This document shows, piece by piece, positions 13,601 through 27,800 of a stretch of 64,000 nucleotides of DNA. Both the position numbers and the translations under genes were made by a program. Under the pieces are notes generated by a model. That model made no database searches. It was not told the origin of the DNA and worked only from the letters and a program-made list of their open reading frames with translations. Each line of letters starts with the position of its first letter. Position 1 is the first letter of the stretch. Origin of the DNA: Synaphobranchus kaupii (lineage: Eukaryota; Chordata; Actinopteri; Anguilliformes; Synaphobranchidae); NCBI GenBank assembly GCA_029718625.1, contig CM056380.1, forward strand, positions 44,005,689 to 44,069,688, given 5' to 3'.

Positions 13601-15829
13601 GACAATTATTAGTATTTACTATTGTTCTTACTGCTATTTACTGCAACAATTATTGTTAAAGGCCTGATTTCTAATACGTAAGTCACTACATATTTTGCTG
13701 TTGAATTCCTGATGAACATCACTGTGTCATACTGTAGATGGCTTGCTGGAAGTCATACAGAATGGCAAGTTGCTTGGACAGATGCGTCCAGGGACAGCAT
13801 TTGGGGAATTGGCCATATTGTACAACTGCAAGAGGACGGCCTCAGTCAAAGGTGAGAGGGACTGCGTAAAAATACCATTGGTTTTTGTGTAATATAATCC
13901 CCCATTGACACAATTAATTTAGTGCAGGAGGCATCCATTTCCTGCAAATTGAAAGGAATATTTAATGGGAATGAAAGGTTATTTGCTCTTAGTGTTGTTT
14001 GTGATAATGGCCATTGTACAAAAGTGCCCCTTTCATGAATAATGTAACCCAGTGTTGCCTTCTTTTTATCACAATAGGACGCTTGGAAGAACAGATATGT
14101 TGTTTTCATATAAAACACTAATAGCTAAAGCTGTGGCCTGTCTGTCTGTGAGAATGTCTAAGCAAGGTATCCCCTGTGCTGTGCTTTGTATGTATGGGAA
14201 CTGAGGCATTTGGTGGTTTTGTAGCTTACCCATGTGTGAAGCACAACGGCACACACCTCATGACAGCAGTCATATGGATACTTGAAGACCCACTGATGAA
14301 TTTCTAAAATTTACATTTCAAAGTACAGTGAACACAGAAGTGTCCCTAAAGATTCTCAGAAAGATACTGAAGACTATCCAGTCCATAAATGTGTTTTTAT
14401 GTGCTTTGCTTATAATAAAACTATATCTTAGAACTTTTTCAAATCTATATCTATATGTACAGTTGGTGAATATAGTTTTGATGCAGTGACAATCTGAATT
14501 GTCTTTTGACTCAGTAATTGTATGGTGCATCAGCTGTGTTTAAATATTCATGCAAAGTATTGGGAAACGACATACAAATTCAAAATTATGCTCAATGAAA
14601 TGATGTGGCTCTTAATATTATATGTGTCCAAAATATTTTCTGGACAGAGAATGCAAAATGCAAAATAAGTAATTTGGCTCCCATATTTCCCCAAAATTAT
14701 CTAAAGTGGGATTGTAAAAAATGTGTTTTTCCAAAATGTGGTTAAAGCATATTAATGCTACCATAGTTCATACCAACTCATGTATTGTACTGTGTGCTGT
14801 GCTGTATGTGGTCTTTGGCATGCTGAACTCTCTTAACAGCCGTTTACCAATCGCACATCTGGGCCCTGGACCGACAGATGTTTCAGAGTATCATGATGAG
14901 ATCGACACAGGCCCGAAATGAAGAATACTTCAGCTTCCTGCGCAGGTAAATCCATCCAGAGATACTTATTCAGTACCAAGGAGAGAGGGTGCCATGTTTG
15001 TTTGATGCTATTAAACGCATATAAAATCAATAGCATTTACCTGGCAGATTTATAGTTTTTTGGTACATCCAACCAAATTCATCCCTTGGATTAAAATTCC
15101 TTGCATTACAACGCTTGATGCCTTTTAAACATGCCTTTTCATGTTCGTTGGCTGAATAGATTTCTTTATCTAGAGTGACCTACATTTACACAACATGTAC
15201 TGTACATAAACTGAATATTTTACAGAAGCGGTTTAGTTAACCTGACAAGTGTGTTTTGACGAAGTCAAGAGACAAGTGCAGCCAACTCTACAAGATAGAC
15301 CAATCAGATTGCAGGAAACCAATCTCACCAACTGTAACTTTCATTTCCAAACCCTCTAATGGGGTCGAGACTAGTTTGATGGTGAAGCCTCTGAGTAATC
15401 TCACAGGCCTGGCATCCTGTGAGATTATAGTTTAGCAAAGATGATGTAAAATATTTCAAAATAATAAACAATGTAGTCGCCATAGACAAAAAAAAATGTC
15501 CTCTGGCTTTCCTGCTTTTAACCCCCCCCCCCCCCCCCCCCTTGAAAAACACAAGAGTTAAAACAATAGCACATCATATACTGGTTTAAATTGCTTTGCA
15601 ATAAATTGGTATTTTCAATCCTATAGTGTATCTTTACTAAAAGACTTGCCAGAGGAGAAGCTTGCAAAGATTGTGGACTGTCTGGAAGTGGTAAGTTTTT
15701 TTAATCTAAGAAAATATATAATGATAGGCTAATGTTTAAAAATCAATACTAAATGGTAATGCAGTGACCATTTATTATTACTCACAATTCAGCAATTACA
15801 ATTACGTTTTTAGTCTTGAGAAAATTAGT

Positions 15830-15868
<39 letters not shown>

Positions 15869-18800
15869 CATGCCTGTCTGTGAGTGTGTATGTATGTGCA
15901 CTGATTGTTGTGCAATAATGATTACCATGCGTTACTGTCAGGACTACTTTGATGAAGGCGAATACATCATCCGTGAGGGAGAAGAAGGGAACACATTCTT
16001 CATTATAGCCAAAGGAGAGGTAAGACAACAAAAGCACAAATCAATAGCCCTTACAAGACTGATGCACTTGGTGCATCCACCAAAATATTGTAAGTATTGT
16101 AAGTCCAAATGCAACTAAAGGGATTCTTTAAGTGTCCAATTAAGAACACCAATGAAGCAGACAGAATCAGCAAATAAGGGAGAAAAAAAACAGAAAGACA
16201 AAACAGATCCTGCTTTCCAAGCTGGAGGGCAATACAAAGGAGACTGAAAAAGAGAGACCTGAAAATAATCGGGTGAGCGAGACTAGTAGGCTCGAGAAAA
16301 TAAAAATAAAGAAAAATGCCTCTCACTCTCGATAGAGAGAAAACAAGGAAATAACGAGAGGTACAGAGCAAACAGAAAGAAAAACTGTCTCAGAGAGACC
16401 AGAGCGGTAGCAGGAGCGAGGGACAGAAAAAGAAAAGGAAATGTGTATCCTATGTGTGTCTAACGCACAAAAAGGCAAGTCCCTCGTAACTCCAAAGCAG
16501 GGCAATGGAGGAAAGAGGTCTCCTTAGAGTGCCTACCTATACCTTACTGGCTTAAAGTCAAAATGAGCAAATGACAACCAAGCACCGGAAGAAGGAAATC
16601 CTAGGCTTAAATAGAAACAGGAAATCCGCAACAGTTGCACTCACTAAGTGCCGGAAAGAATGGAAACCCCGGCGTGGAACACTGAAAAATCCGATAGATT
16701 GCCCCATCGAACAGAAAAGAACAAACGACCGTAGAACAAAGGAAAGACAGGCGCAAACCGTAACAAATACAGTATGTCCCTTGGGTAAAAATGTCTTTCA
16801 ATGCTGGATGCCAACGAAACACGCTTGAGGGAATGTATTTAAATAAAGTGTATCTTTGTTTTAATAGACGTCTTTGTGCAGAACAAACAGCAGGGTAATT
16901 TTACTAATAGTACCCTTGAAAGAAAATACCTGACAAGACTGCATTAGTAAAATACCCTGCTGTTTGTAAAATACCCGTCTCTGTTCTTTGGCAGGTGACT
17001 GTAACACAAACCACAGAGGGGTGCCTGGAGCCTCAGGAGATAAAGACTCTGGGTGTAGGGGACTATTTTGGGGAGAAAGCTCTGATCAGGTACTGTAACT
17101 TTAGTGTTATAGTGCTGTAGAAGTTGCAGTTAATCTAGACCGATTCTGTTTCCGCACCAATGGCAGAGAGGTGTATGCAGTTAATCATGAGACTACAAGT
17201 GTGATCTGGACCTATTTACAATGTAAAAAGGAGCATTGCAAAAACATTGTTTTAGACCACAATCTTACTGCAAAAAAAATCAAGAATGTTTTGTGCTAGC
17301 TATGCCAGTCAGATGTATCATATAATATTTTTTTACTACAGAATGTCAGAGACCCTTATACAGAGGGACTTTAAACATTTCTACCTCTTAAGCATGTAGG
17401 CAGATGGATTTTTAGTGATGCAATTCAGGTTTACAGCCTCGCGGGGGTCAAACACACAGTGCAGCTGCTTAGCAACTTGGCCACTCTGTAACCCTGTAAC
17501 AGCTGGCATACCAGTGGATGATCAAACCTGCTATTTATTTATGTTAATGTGACTGGGATTACGATTGTATTTCCAGTGAGGATGTCCGCTCAGCAAACAT
17601 CATCTCCAAGGAGAACGACACACAGTGCCTAGTGGTGGACAGAGAGTGAGTGCTTCTATCACTTTCCTGTAATGTGTGCCTTGGTGCAACTCTCAACACT
17701 ACTTAGCCCCAAATCAACCTATGGACAATGCACATCTTCAGTAAAATTACTTTTAAAAATAATTTTTTTCCAAGGGTACATATGTTAATAATTACTAAAG
17801 CAATATAAATCATCTAAAAAGCAAAGGGTATCTCGGAATTAAGTACAAAAAACACTATTTTTATTTTGAATAGGAGCTGGAGTGAAGTTCACATTTTAGG
17901 ATCAAGGCATTCTTGGTTTCACGCATGATGGATTTTTGCAGCAACTTCAACCAGATGGTGGGGACCTACGAGGAGCTGCAGGCCTACCTGAAAGTGTACG
18001 TGGAGCAGCTCTCCCGCAGCGATGAGCAGAGGAACGCAAAGTGAGTGCAGCACAGAGACGGAAAGTTCTAGAACTCATAATGACAAGCTTCATCATTCTG
18101 TGACAAAATATATTAAGTGCAGCCTTGTACACATCCCGTCTGTTGTCATGGATCATAAATTACTAAATTTAACTGTTTATTCAATTCAATTTACCTTGTA
18201 CAGATTAACAGGGACATTGGGACTTAGGTGTTAATGAATAATATAAAAATCAAGGTTCTTTAATATCTTTTGTTTTGAAATATTGACCATTGCTTCACAA
18301 TTTCCCAATATGACCAACATAGAAGAGCGAACCTGAAGAAGGACTGCTGAAATGCATTGTTCGTCTCTCTCTTGTTTGTGCTTAAACTAATATATTCATA
18401 GTAAGATTGTTCCTGTGTTGAGTGTGCAGTTTACACTGAACCATTAATTATTGGACAAAACTCAGTGTGCTATTTCTCTTTTTTTGGACGTACTCTTGCT
18501 GAAACCTGCACCTCTATTGAAGAAACACGTGTGTTTTGAACCATTGGGGCATTGAACCATTTTTTTGCTGATGACCAACATACCCTTTGTATATTCTACC
18601 TAACCTACTTATATATAATAATAATAATACAAATGCAACAGGGCTGCCTGAAGCAATATCTATTGACCTACTGCAGATTAAATATCTTTCCTTAAAATAC
18701 TACTATTCTCCAGCCTGGGACGAAAAGTTTAATGATAATTTGACTGACCCTACTTGACACTGCATTTTTTTGCTGGGTTGGGTTTATAGGCCCCAGTCCC

Positions 18801-21800
18801 CGGTCACGGACACCACCCCTGAGGGTAGGGAGCTACAGAGGCTGTGGGAGAAGGTGTGCCACCTGCCAGCCGGCTCGCCGTTCGAAGAGCTGCAGGTGGT
18901 GGCCACCCTGGGAATGGGTGGTTTTGGCCGTGTGGAGCTGGTGAGCCTGTCCCTCACTCTGCTACCACGTTTTTTTAAAGAAATGTTTCATGGGGGCCGG
19001 TGGTGTAGTCAGTTAGCACTGTACCGAGAATCCCGGCCGAGGGCCTTTCTGTGTGGAGTTTGCATGTTCTCCCTGTGTCCCCGTGGGTTTCCTCCCACAG
19101 TCCGAACACATGCAGGTTAGGCTAATTGGAGGCTCTATATTGACCATAGGTATGAGTGTGTGAGTGAATGAGTGAGTGTCTGTGCCCTGTGATGGATTGA
19201 CGACCTGTCCAGGGTGTATTCCTGCCTCTCGCCCAATGCATGCTGGGATAGGCTCCAGACCCTGACCAGGAATAAGCAGGTTAGATAATGGATGGATGGA
19301 TGTTCCATGGTTCTGTGTGAAGACAAGCAACTTGGTGATAGTGAACAAACTAAAAAGAATGTCATCCAGATAACATTTTCGGTATTACTTATTTACAAAT
19401 AAGTCTTTTGAGGGCTCATGTGTGCCTCCAGGGAAGTGTTTCATTGGTAACAAACTTGTACTTTCACTTTCCCAGAGGTTTATATTCGAATACTTCAAAT
19501 AGTATGGTATTCCACAGAAATATCCTCAGCTTCTGAATAGATGCACTTAATACATGAGAACTGAAAGGTAACTGAAACTGAAAAGATTTCACATAATAGT
19601 GATACTTGGATTTTAATATATTATGTCAGAGAACAAAGAGGACAGCTAGACTTCAGGAAACTGCCTGTTGCTTATCATAGTTCTCATTTCACCTTTAGGT
19701 GAAGCTAAAGGATGAAGACACAGCATTTGCCCTGAAGTGCATCAAAAAGAAACACATAGTAGAGACCAAACAGCAGGAGCATATCTACTCTGAGAAGAAC
19801 ATCCTGCAGCAGACTAACTCACACTTCATCATCAGGTCATAATAGTTTATCAACTTCATATCATATTTTCTATTATGTTGCTATGTGGATGTTCAGAGAA
19901 GCAATTAGGATTGAAGGCCTTGCAAGTTGAATCCGCAAATGACTAAGCCCAGTACCTTAAATTTTTAAGTCAATATTAAGGAGTGACAATGGGTGATAAA
20001 CCAGACAAAAGGGGAGCTGAGTGAAAGTTCTTCCAGGGAAATTCAGTGATTAATTCAGCCTACTCACAGTCTTTGAACGTTCAACATCTTCAACATTCAA
20101 CAGTCTTTGAACATTCAACAAGTTTTTGTTTTTTTAGAGAAAGTCAATATTAGGTATTGATTTGGACTGGGCATTAGATAAACTTCACATTTATTGACTA
20201 ACTGTTGATTTATATAACTACACTGCTATATAATATGGCACAAAATAATTTATGTATTACATAAGTGTTCATTAATATCCATAAAAAGCATAAAAGAGCA
20301 TTTTAGGAAAGGACAATCCAATTGTTATGTGGATCGCTGGAGCTGTGATGAGGATGTCTGCAGTTATAATGGAAATTTATATTTATTGTAATGTTGGAAC
20401 ACATGAATAATACATTATCTAAAAGAGTGATCTCAAACTCTTTCACACAATGGTGATATGAATGGAGGTGGTGAACGTAGATGAACACTTTGCATCCCTT
20501 TCAGTCTGCCTTTTCATTATACGCTAATGAATCAATCCTTGGCAGGGCATAGTTTTATTCAGAATAGAAATAACAGTTCTGCTCATTTCTATTCCTGCAT
20601 CGAACATTGCCTTGGACTGGCACTCTGCTTTAGACACATATTTACAGTTGCTATTACAAGACAAGATTGTGTCCCACAGCTTGCTAAGAGGCAGTTACCT
20701 ACTACAGGTAGAGGTGTGGAGTCCATGTTCTGGTGAGTGATGTACGTGCAGGTAGCACATTCATCAACCTTATTTGTAGTGGGTAGTTTAACTGTCTTTA
20801 TGTTCTCCTTTTCGCCTTACCTCCCCCAGTGAGTGTAACTGTTCTTAACAATGTGACAAGATACTAGATTAAGTATTGTTCACAAGACAATTAACATACC
20901 TAACACATTTTGGTGGTCTGTACCAGTTTCCCTGCATTAAAGTGCCACTGGACTGATCAACAAAGATATGTCCCCAAGATGCAAGATCTTTGATTTATTA
21001 CCATTTTGTACAGTGACAGACAAATGCGTGTTCCCATAGGCCTATTCTCAGTGAATATAGCTTTTGTATTCTGCATGTGGTTGACTTGGGCACTTGGGCC
21101 ATTGCCCACCCAAGGATGGCATGTAATGATGTGACAATCCAAGAGTTGAAGCAGTTTGCACATTATTTTTGTCTTTTTTTTACCCAGTAGACCTACATGG
21201 CCCAGGCATGGGTTATAGTTATACATTTCTGCTACAATTTCACAGAAACATTGATGCAATGTTAAAGGCCCACTCAGTCATTTTGGTTGCTAAAAAAATG
21301 CTAATCGCTTACAACAAGCAAAAAGGCGAAGACATGGTAGGCTACTATAGTATAGAATCATTATCCTATTAAAAATGATGATAAAGATCCTAATGAAAAG
21401 CCCTTCAAAAGGAAGAATAAGTATTTAAAATAAGTGTTGGGCCGGGACTACATCCTTGTTCATCTTCCACTTTTTATTCTGCTTTGTTTTTAATATCTGA
21501 TCTTTTATGTAGTCCTTGCGCAGCTCGTCACCATGGAAACAAACTTATAACTCACTCATCGTTTTTACTTGGTGCTCACTCGTCAGATAATATATCGAAA
21601 ATAATAGTTAGCTAACATTTTGCCAAATAAACCATGCCTTGGAAATGGTTTTGTCGTATTGTATTGTGGCTGGTTACAGTAAAAAAACTAAAACTACGAG
21701 AACCATGATCCACCAAGGTACTTAGTTGCCATTAGGGGTGTATCCAGAGCCGAATACCGTATTCGGGAAAGCACAAATAATGCGTTGGAACAGAATTTTG

Positions 21801-24800
21801 TTTCTACCCGAAGTTGCTCGTTAATATTCGGATTCGTTCGAGAGAGAGAGAGCGAGAGAGAGCGAGCGAGCGAGAGAGACGTAATTTGGCACGGGTAGCT
21901 ATCTACCAGAGATTTCATTCATTGAGATAGCCACTAACAGGAGTGATTAACACAAATGCCATGGGGCTCAAAATCAGCATTATAAAACCAAACTCAATCA
22001 ATCAATCAATATTTATTTATATAGCGCATTTCACAACAAGTTGTCACAATGCACTTCACAGCAAAACCCAGCCTAAACCCCCCACAAGAGCAAGCCAAAG
22101 GCAACAGTGGCAAGGAAAAACTCCCTGGTGTAACTAGGAAGAAACCTTGGAAGGAACCAGACTCAATGGGGGAACCCATCCTCCTCTGGTTGGCTCAGGG
22201 TCTAGGGCTTAAAGACCAACATGGTCAAAACAGCCAATGTCCATGATAATATAATTTGCAGCAGCTAGATGACAGTCCAGATGTGGCGGCAGTGATGGTG
22301 GGGAACCGGGCACCGATGGCGGTGGGAGCAGCTGGCAGCGGTGGTAAGGAGGGAGGGGCAAGCGGCAACGGACAGGAAGCCGGACAGCAACTCTCGAGAT
22401 GCGGGGCATAAGCCCCGCCGGCAGACTGTAAAAAAAAGAGAGAGAGAAAACAGTTAGGGAAAGTGTAATGGAGCAGCAGGAGCACCAACTGGAGGGGTGG
22501 GGGGTGGGGAAGGGGTGGGAGGGTTGGACAAGTGCCCCCGCCAGGAGTAATCTATGGCTGCATAGCTATGAAGACAGAGTTTGAGAAACCATGCAGTCAT
22601 GAGAGGGAAAACAATCCTACCCACCTATCAAGAGCCAGCCCAGGAAGATGGGGTCACAGCTGTTGACAGGTGACAGTAAGGAAAGGATGCCACCCCACAT
22701 TACTCTATGGCTAAATGCTTCTCTGGTCCTGTCTCCAGACTATAGCTCATTATAAGCCTGATCATAAAGGTGCGTTTTTAATCTAGACTTAAATATTGAG
22801 ACGGTGTCTGATTCCCTTATAAATTTTGGCAGGGTGTTCCACAGTAGTGGCGCTCTGTAGGAGAAAGCTCTACCACCCGTCAAGTTTTTAGATATTCTTG
22901 GGACTACTAGGTAGCCTGCGTCTTGGTAACGGAGTGATCTTTTTAGCTTATATATAAAAGCAGATTACATATATACACTGGCGCAAGTCCATTTAAAGCT
23001 TTAAAGGTCAGAAGCAAAACCTTAAAGTCTATCCTAAACTTAATTGGTAGCCAATGAAGCGATGCTAGTACTGGGGTAATATGCTCATATTTCTTAGTTC
23101 TAGTTAAACTGTGACTTAATGTTTATAAAGATATTTTGCGAACGTATTACTCTAGATCAGGTTTCATGTATGTTACGTTAACATTACAAGTCCACAGTGT
23201 GGATTAATTGCGAGTTGAATGGTAAACAATCTGGGTAGAAACAAGCATTCACAGAATCCGTGATATAGGCTAAATATTCATTTTAATTAATTACCACAGT
23301 GCGATTGTCGCGAATATGTACGTACATGTGAATCCACTTTTGATGTTGTTGTCTCTCTCAGACCCAGCAGCAGAATTATTGAGAAGGACGGGCCTCAATT
23401 TTTTTAGCGGGGGCACATATTGGATATTGTGTTTTTACAAACCACAGCCGGTATAGGCTGCAGCCTATGCGTTCATGTTGGCATTAAGGATGTCTTAAAC
23501 ACAGCGAAACGCAGCTCTCAATAAACATATAGCATCACCAAATAGGCTACTTTCCTTCAATCCAAATCAATGAACTAAGGCTGGGTGTTTGTCATGGAAG
23601 TCGCAGGTGCCATGATTCCGCTAATTCTGCCCTGTCTACCTTAACGTAGCCTACAGTGTTATTCATAGGCTAGGCTTCCGCATTTTAACCATATTGCCAA
23701 ATTCTGGGCAAACGAAATGCGACAATGTACATATATTCTGGAATGCGCTAGCTCAAGCAATAAAAATTGGTACACGGGAACCCTGATTTATCATTTTAGT
23801 AGTCTAGCCTAATGCAATTTGAGCATGCATTCTGATAAGTTAAAGGCAAAAAAGCATTCTTTACGTGATTGACCGAATTAAGCCATTCCATGCATTTTAG
23901 CCTACTCGTGGGCTATTTGTAGGCTACATACCAGCCCTGCCCACTTCCGGTTTTTTATCCGAATACAGATACAGATACAGATCATTTTGATGGTCCAACA
24001 GATACAGATAATGGCATCGCTGCACACCCCTAGTTGCCATCCACGTGATTTTTGACGATTAGCAACCAAAATTACTGAGTGGGCCTTTAAGCATTGAGAG
24101 AGTGTATTCACCACAAAGTAAGCATCACTTCTCACTTACCCAAGGGTGTCTGGGTCATGTGCCTTCATAACCAGATGGGTGTTGCTAAGCAATTTAGAAG
24201 GCACTGATGTTACACTCTTACATCCATGATTTATCTGACAGGTGACATTCAAGGACAAAGGAGCCCCATGGCTTCTCCTGAGCTCTCACTCGGGGGCAAA
24301 GAGTACTCCTATCCCAACATCCTTCTCTCGCTCTCTCTCTTTCTTGAGGCACCAGCTGGCGCAAACACACCAAAGGAAATGAGAGAGCCACTCATTTCCT
24401 CATACCACAGAATTGTTTCAAGAGTCATTAATGTGTAGGTTGACACAGAAGTGTAGGATCAGTCTGCAGCTGATTAGCTTAGTTAGCTCAATACATTACA
24501 TAGATACAAGGCTTAATGCACGCCCATTCTGTGTCAATGTCTGAAGAGCCTTTACAGAGAGGCTAAGTTCAACATCTAGTCTTGTGTGCAGAATTTTTAA
24601 AGGGCATCGCGATCTGTAACTTTATTGTAATTGTAAATCACATATTCTTGCATACCTACATTTCAGATATACATGCTACTATATATGGCCCTTGACTCAC
24701 AGTCTAAATTCACAGTCAGTGTCCTAACACATGAATGAATGGCTCTGCCAACTTTAAGGAATTTGCATCACCTTTCCAGAGAGTGCTTACTTTGGCTGTT

Positions 24801-27800
24801 TTGTGTTTTAATTTGCTGGATTGTTTTTCATTTATGTATTTTTTAATCAATTACTTTTTGATTGTTAATTTTTTAACTTTTTTAAAGTTATTTTAACACA
24901 GTGTCGCTTATTTTCACTTCTGACATTTGAATCCCTGCTCTCTCTGTGTGACAGCCTTCAGTGTATTACAAAGACAGTGTCCGAATCAACACACTTGCCT
25001 ACTATTGAGTATTCCAGTTGAGTATACTTATTAAAAAGCTGTTAAGTATGCGACAGTTCTGAAAATAGTGTGCTTAATAGCCCTGGATGATATACTTATT
25101 TCCAGGTTTTTGCAGATAATAGTATGGAGGATACAGTATGCAGTAAGCAGTATACAGTATGCTAATACAAAGTAAACAGGACGCAGTAGATAGGGCTCTG
25201 ATTCGAACACAGCCCAAGTTCCCGTTAGTAATGTGATGTCATGGCTCCTGTTCCAGGTTATTCCGGACATTCCGAGATGCCAAATATGTGTACATGCTGC
25301 TGGAGGCCTGCCTTGGGGGGGAGCTGTGGAGCACACTGAGGGACATGTGAGTGCAGGGGTGCTTCCCAATAGTCGAAAAATGCACCCTCCCTTCCTCCGC
25401 TACCACCTCCTCTACTCCATTCCCCGGAAACGGATCTTTGTGTTTTAATCTAATGTTGCTGATTACATCTTAATTACGTATTAACTGTTACATAATAATT
25501 AATGTCTCGACGCAAACCGCAATGTCAGGTATATTGTATACTGTACATGCAAATACTTATCCCGAGATAAGGCTTCCAATATGCATGGCTTTACTAACTG
25601 TAACAGTGAGTTATTTGTCAAGATATATAGACTTTTCTGCCTGTTTGTCTTGTCTTGTCTTGTCTTGCAGGAGTTTCTTTGAGGAGTCCGTTGCTAGGTT
25701 CTGCATCGGCTGTGTATTGGAGGCCTTTGATTACCTGCATGGGCAGGGAGTGGTGTACCGTGACCTCAAGCCTGAGAATCTGCTACTGGACAGTCAGGGC
25801 TATGTGAAAATGGTACCAGCAGATACTGACTGCAGGGGGACTCTCATTCATGTCTCATATCCAATTTTAATTTAATTCATGCTCAGTGTTTTCGCAGATC
25901 AGGGAACCAATGAATTTTTAATTACGGAATAATTGCAATCAACTATTGTAATATTTACTTTGCAAGTAATTTCCAACAGATATGTTAGACCATTAATTAA
26001 AACAGCCATTGCTAGAGTTTGCGGTTACGCACATACAAGTGAATGAATACTGCTAAGGCGGTCTGTGAGAATTCTCTGGGTGTGATGTCATCAGGATGAC
26101 ACAGGAAGGGGTTATCATGTCATATCAAGTCAGTGTTTTCCGCGTTCTCTCCCAGGCAGACTTTGGCTTTGCGAAGAAGATCGGCCCGGGGAAGAAAACG
26201 TGGACCTTCTGCGGCACCCCCGAGTACGTGGCCCCTGAGGTGATCATGAACAAGGGCCATGACTTTGGGGCCGACTGCTGGTCCCTGGGGATCCTCATCT
26301 TTGAGCTGCTCACTGGCAGGTGAGAAACCGCCCTGCAGCATAGACACATGGGTCCTACAATTATGAGATATTTCATTGTCACGAAGATGTATAGAAACGA
26401 ATGATACATTAATGATCAACAGTTCACAGTAACAAGTTGAGCATGAACGAGCAACAACAGGGTTTTTTAAAAACAAATTTCAATGGCAGTGTAAAGTCAA
26501 TTGAAGGACATAGGAGCAGCATGAGCAATGATTTGAAATTGCATGCACGACAGAGAGGCTCTTGACAAGGTCTGCACAGGCCCTTCAGTCGAAATGAGCC
26601 AATTGGAATGAGCCATTAAGCCGCCGTTCGCGAGCAATGCAGCTGGAGATCACAGGAAGTTGCCATGGTAACGGGGTTGACAAGTGTGGAGAGAAGACGG
26701 TGAAGTGTACCGTCTCTCGGACCTCCTCGTCTTCTCTTCTCTGTACATACGTCTGGCCCGGTACGTGTCACCACGTTTCAGAACTCCACAGTCCTGAAAA
26801 TGAATATTTCATAGATATACTCCTCATAAACACCTTGGCCTCTTTTCGCTGTGACATTTCCGGGCCCGTTTTGATTTTCTCTGAGAGCCAGATTAACAGA
26901 TATTAAAGATATATTCAGACTGCACATGTGTCTCTGTACACTCTGTTTCATTTTATAATAATTCTTTTGCAATGTATTTGTATCATACTAAACTCAAAAG
27001 TCACAGTATAGAGCCGATAACCTGATTAATCAACGACAACAGTAGTTATGACTCTAGGCCTTGAAGAGCGTTCTGTGTCCCTTATGATGATTATTTAATT
27101 TGAAATAAATCTTTCCAGATATTTTGCCTTTGTGTGGTCCCGTGGTGATTTTGGCAGTTTTTTCTTGTTTATTTCTTTGCGATGATCCATTAATGGCAAA
27201 ATTATGTCGGTTTTTGTCTTGTGAAACTTTCCTAAATGTAAAATAAGTTTCATATTCAGTGAATATCAAAGAACCCCAATCTTTACTTAATAGATGTTTG
27301 ATAAAATGCTTGACGAAGCTCCAGGTTTCACATGGGAGCCCATACAGGAACTCTTGCTAAAATATACGAGTCATAGAACTCTTGGACAGTTCTCTTGTTG
27401 TCAAGGCCTGCGGTGTTCCATCAAAGGATTTTGCCAGTGCTGATTATGCAGGGTGGCATTATTAACCAGAATGACACACAAGGAGATGGGATTGTCCTTC
27501 TCAATGTCCGTACTCGCCCAGTGCAGTGACTGCACAGCACAGCAGGTAGACTGTCAACATTAGTGTAGATTGACAGGCTTGTCCGACCTATCCGGAGCTG
27601 AGGGAGCGCTGAGATAAGATGGACCTCCAAATGTGACTTGGCATTTAGAATTGTAAAAAACAAATGCAGGAAAATGTGAAAAATCTGCAGGGATGAATCT
27701 GGTTAAAAATTTTAATTGCTTTTCTTTCCCATTTTTGCTTTGCAGCCCCCCCTTCTCTGGATCAGATCCCATTAAAATCTACACCATGGCTCTACATGGG

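Larger units (their letters stand above)
21266..24086. mobile_element. TTAA-flanked inverted-repeat element, split by a hAT insertion
   Basis: The ends are AGGCCCACTCAGTCATTTTG and its near-perfect complement, each bounded by TTAA (21262-21265 and 24087-24090). TTAA target duplication is characteristic of piggyBac and Kolobok families. Subtracting the internal hAT (21733-24032 plus one 8-bp duplication) leaves about 510 bp, so the original was a small non-autonomous element. It lies in intron 11 of prkg2. No transposase frame is seen. Confidence 0.8.

Noticed and set aside
12941..13667. Overlapping open frames of 80-140 codons on both strands
   Set aside because: They arise from the purine-rich LTR-like element and its 11-bp minisatellite; low-complexity translations with no family match.
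18992..19020. tRNA-like sequence GGTGGTGTAGTCAGTTAGCA
   Set aside because: It resembles a tRNA D-arm/A-box only; it is the terminal part of the interspersed repeat and has no clover-leaf.
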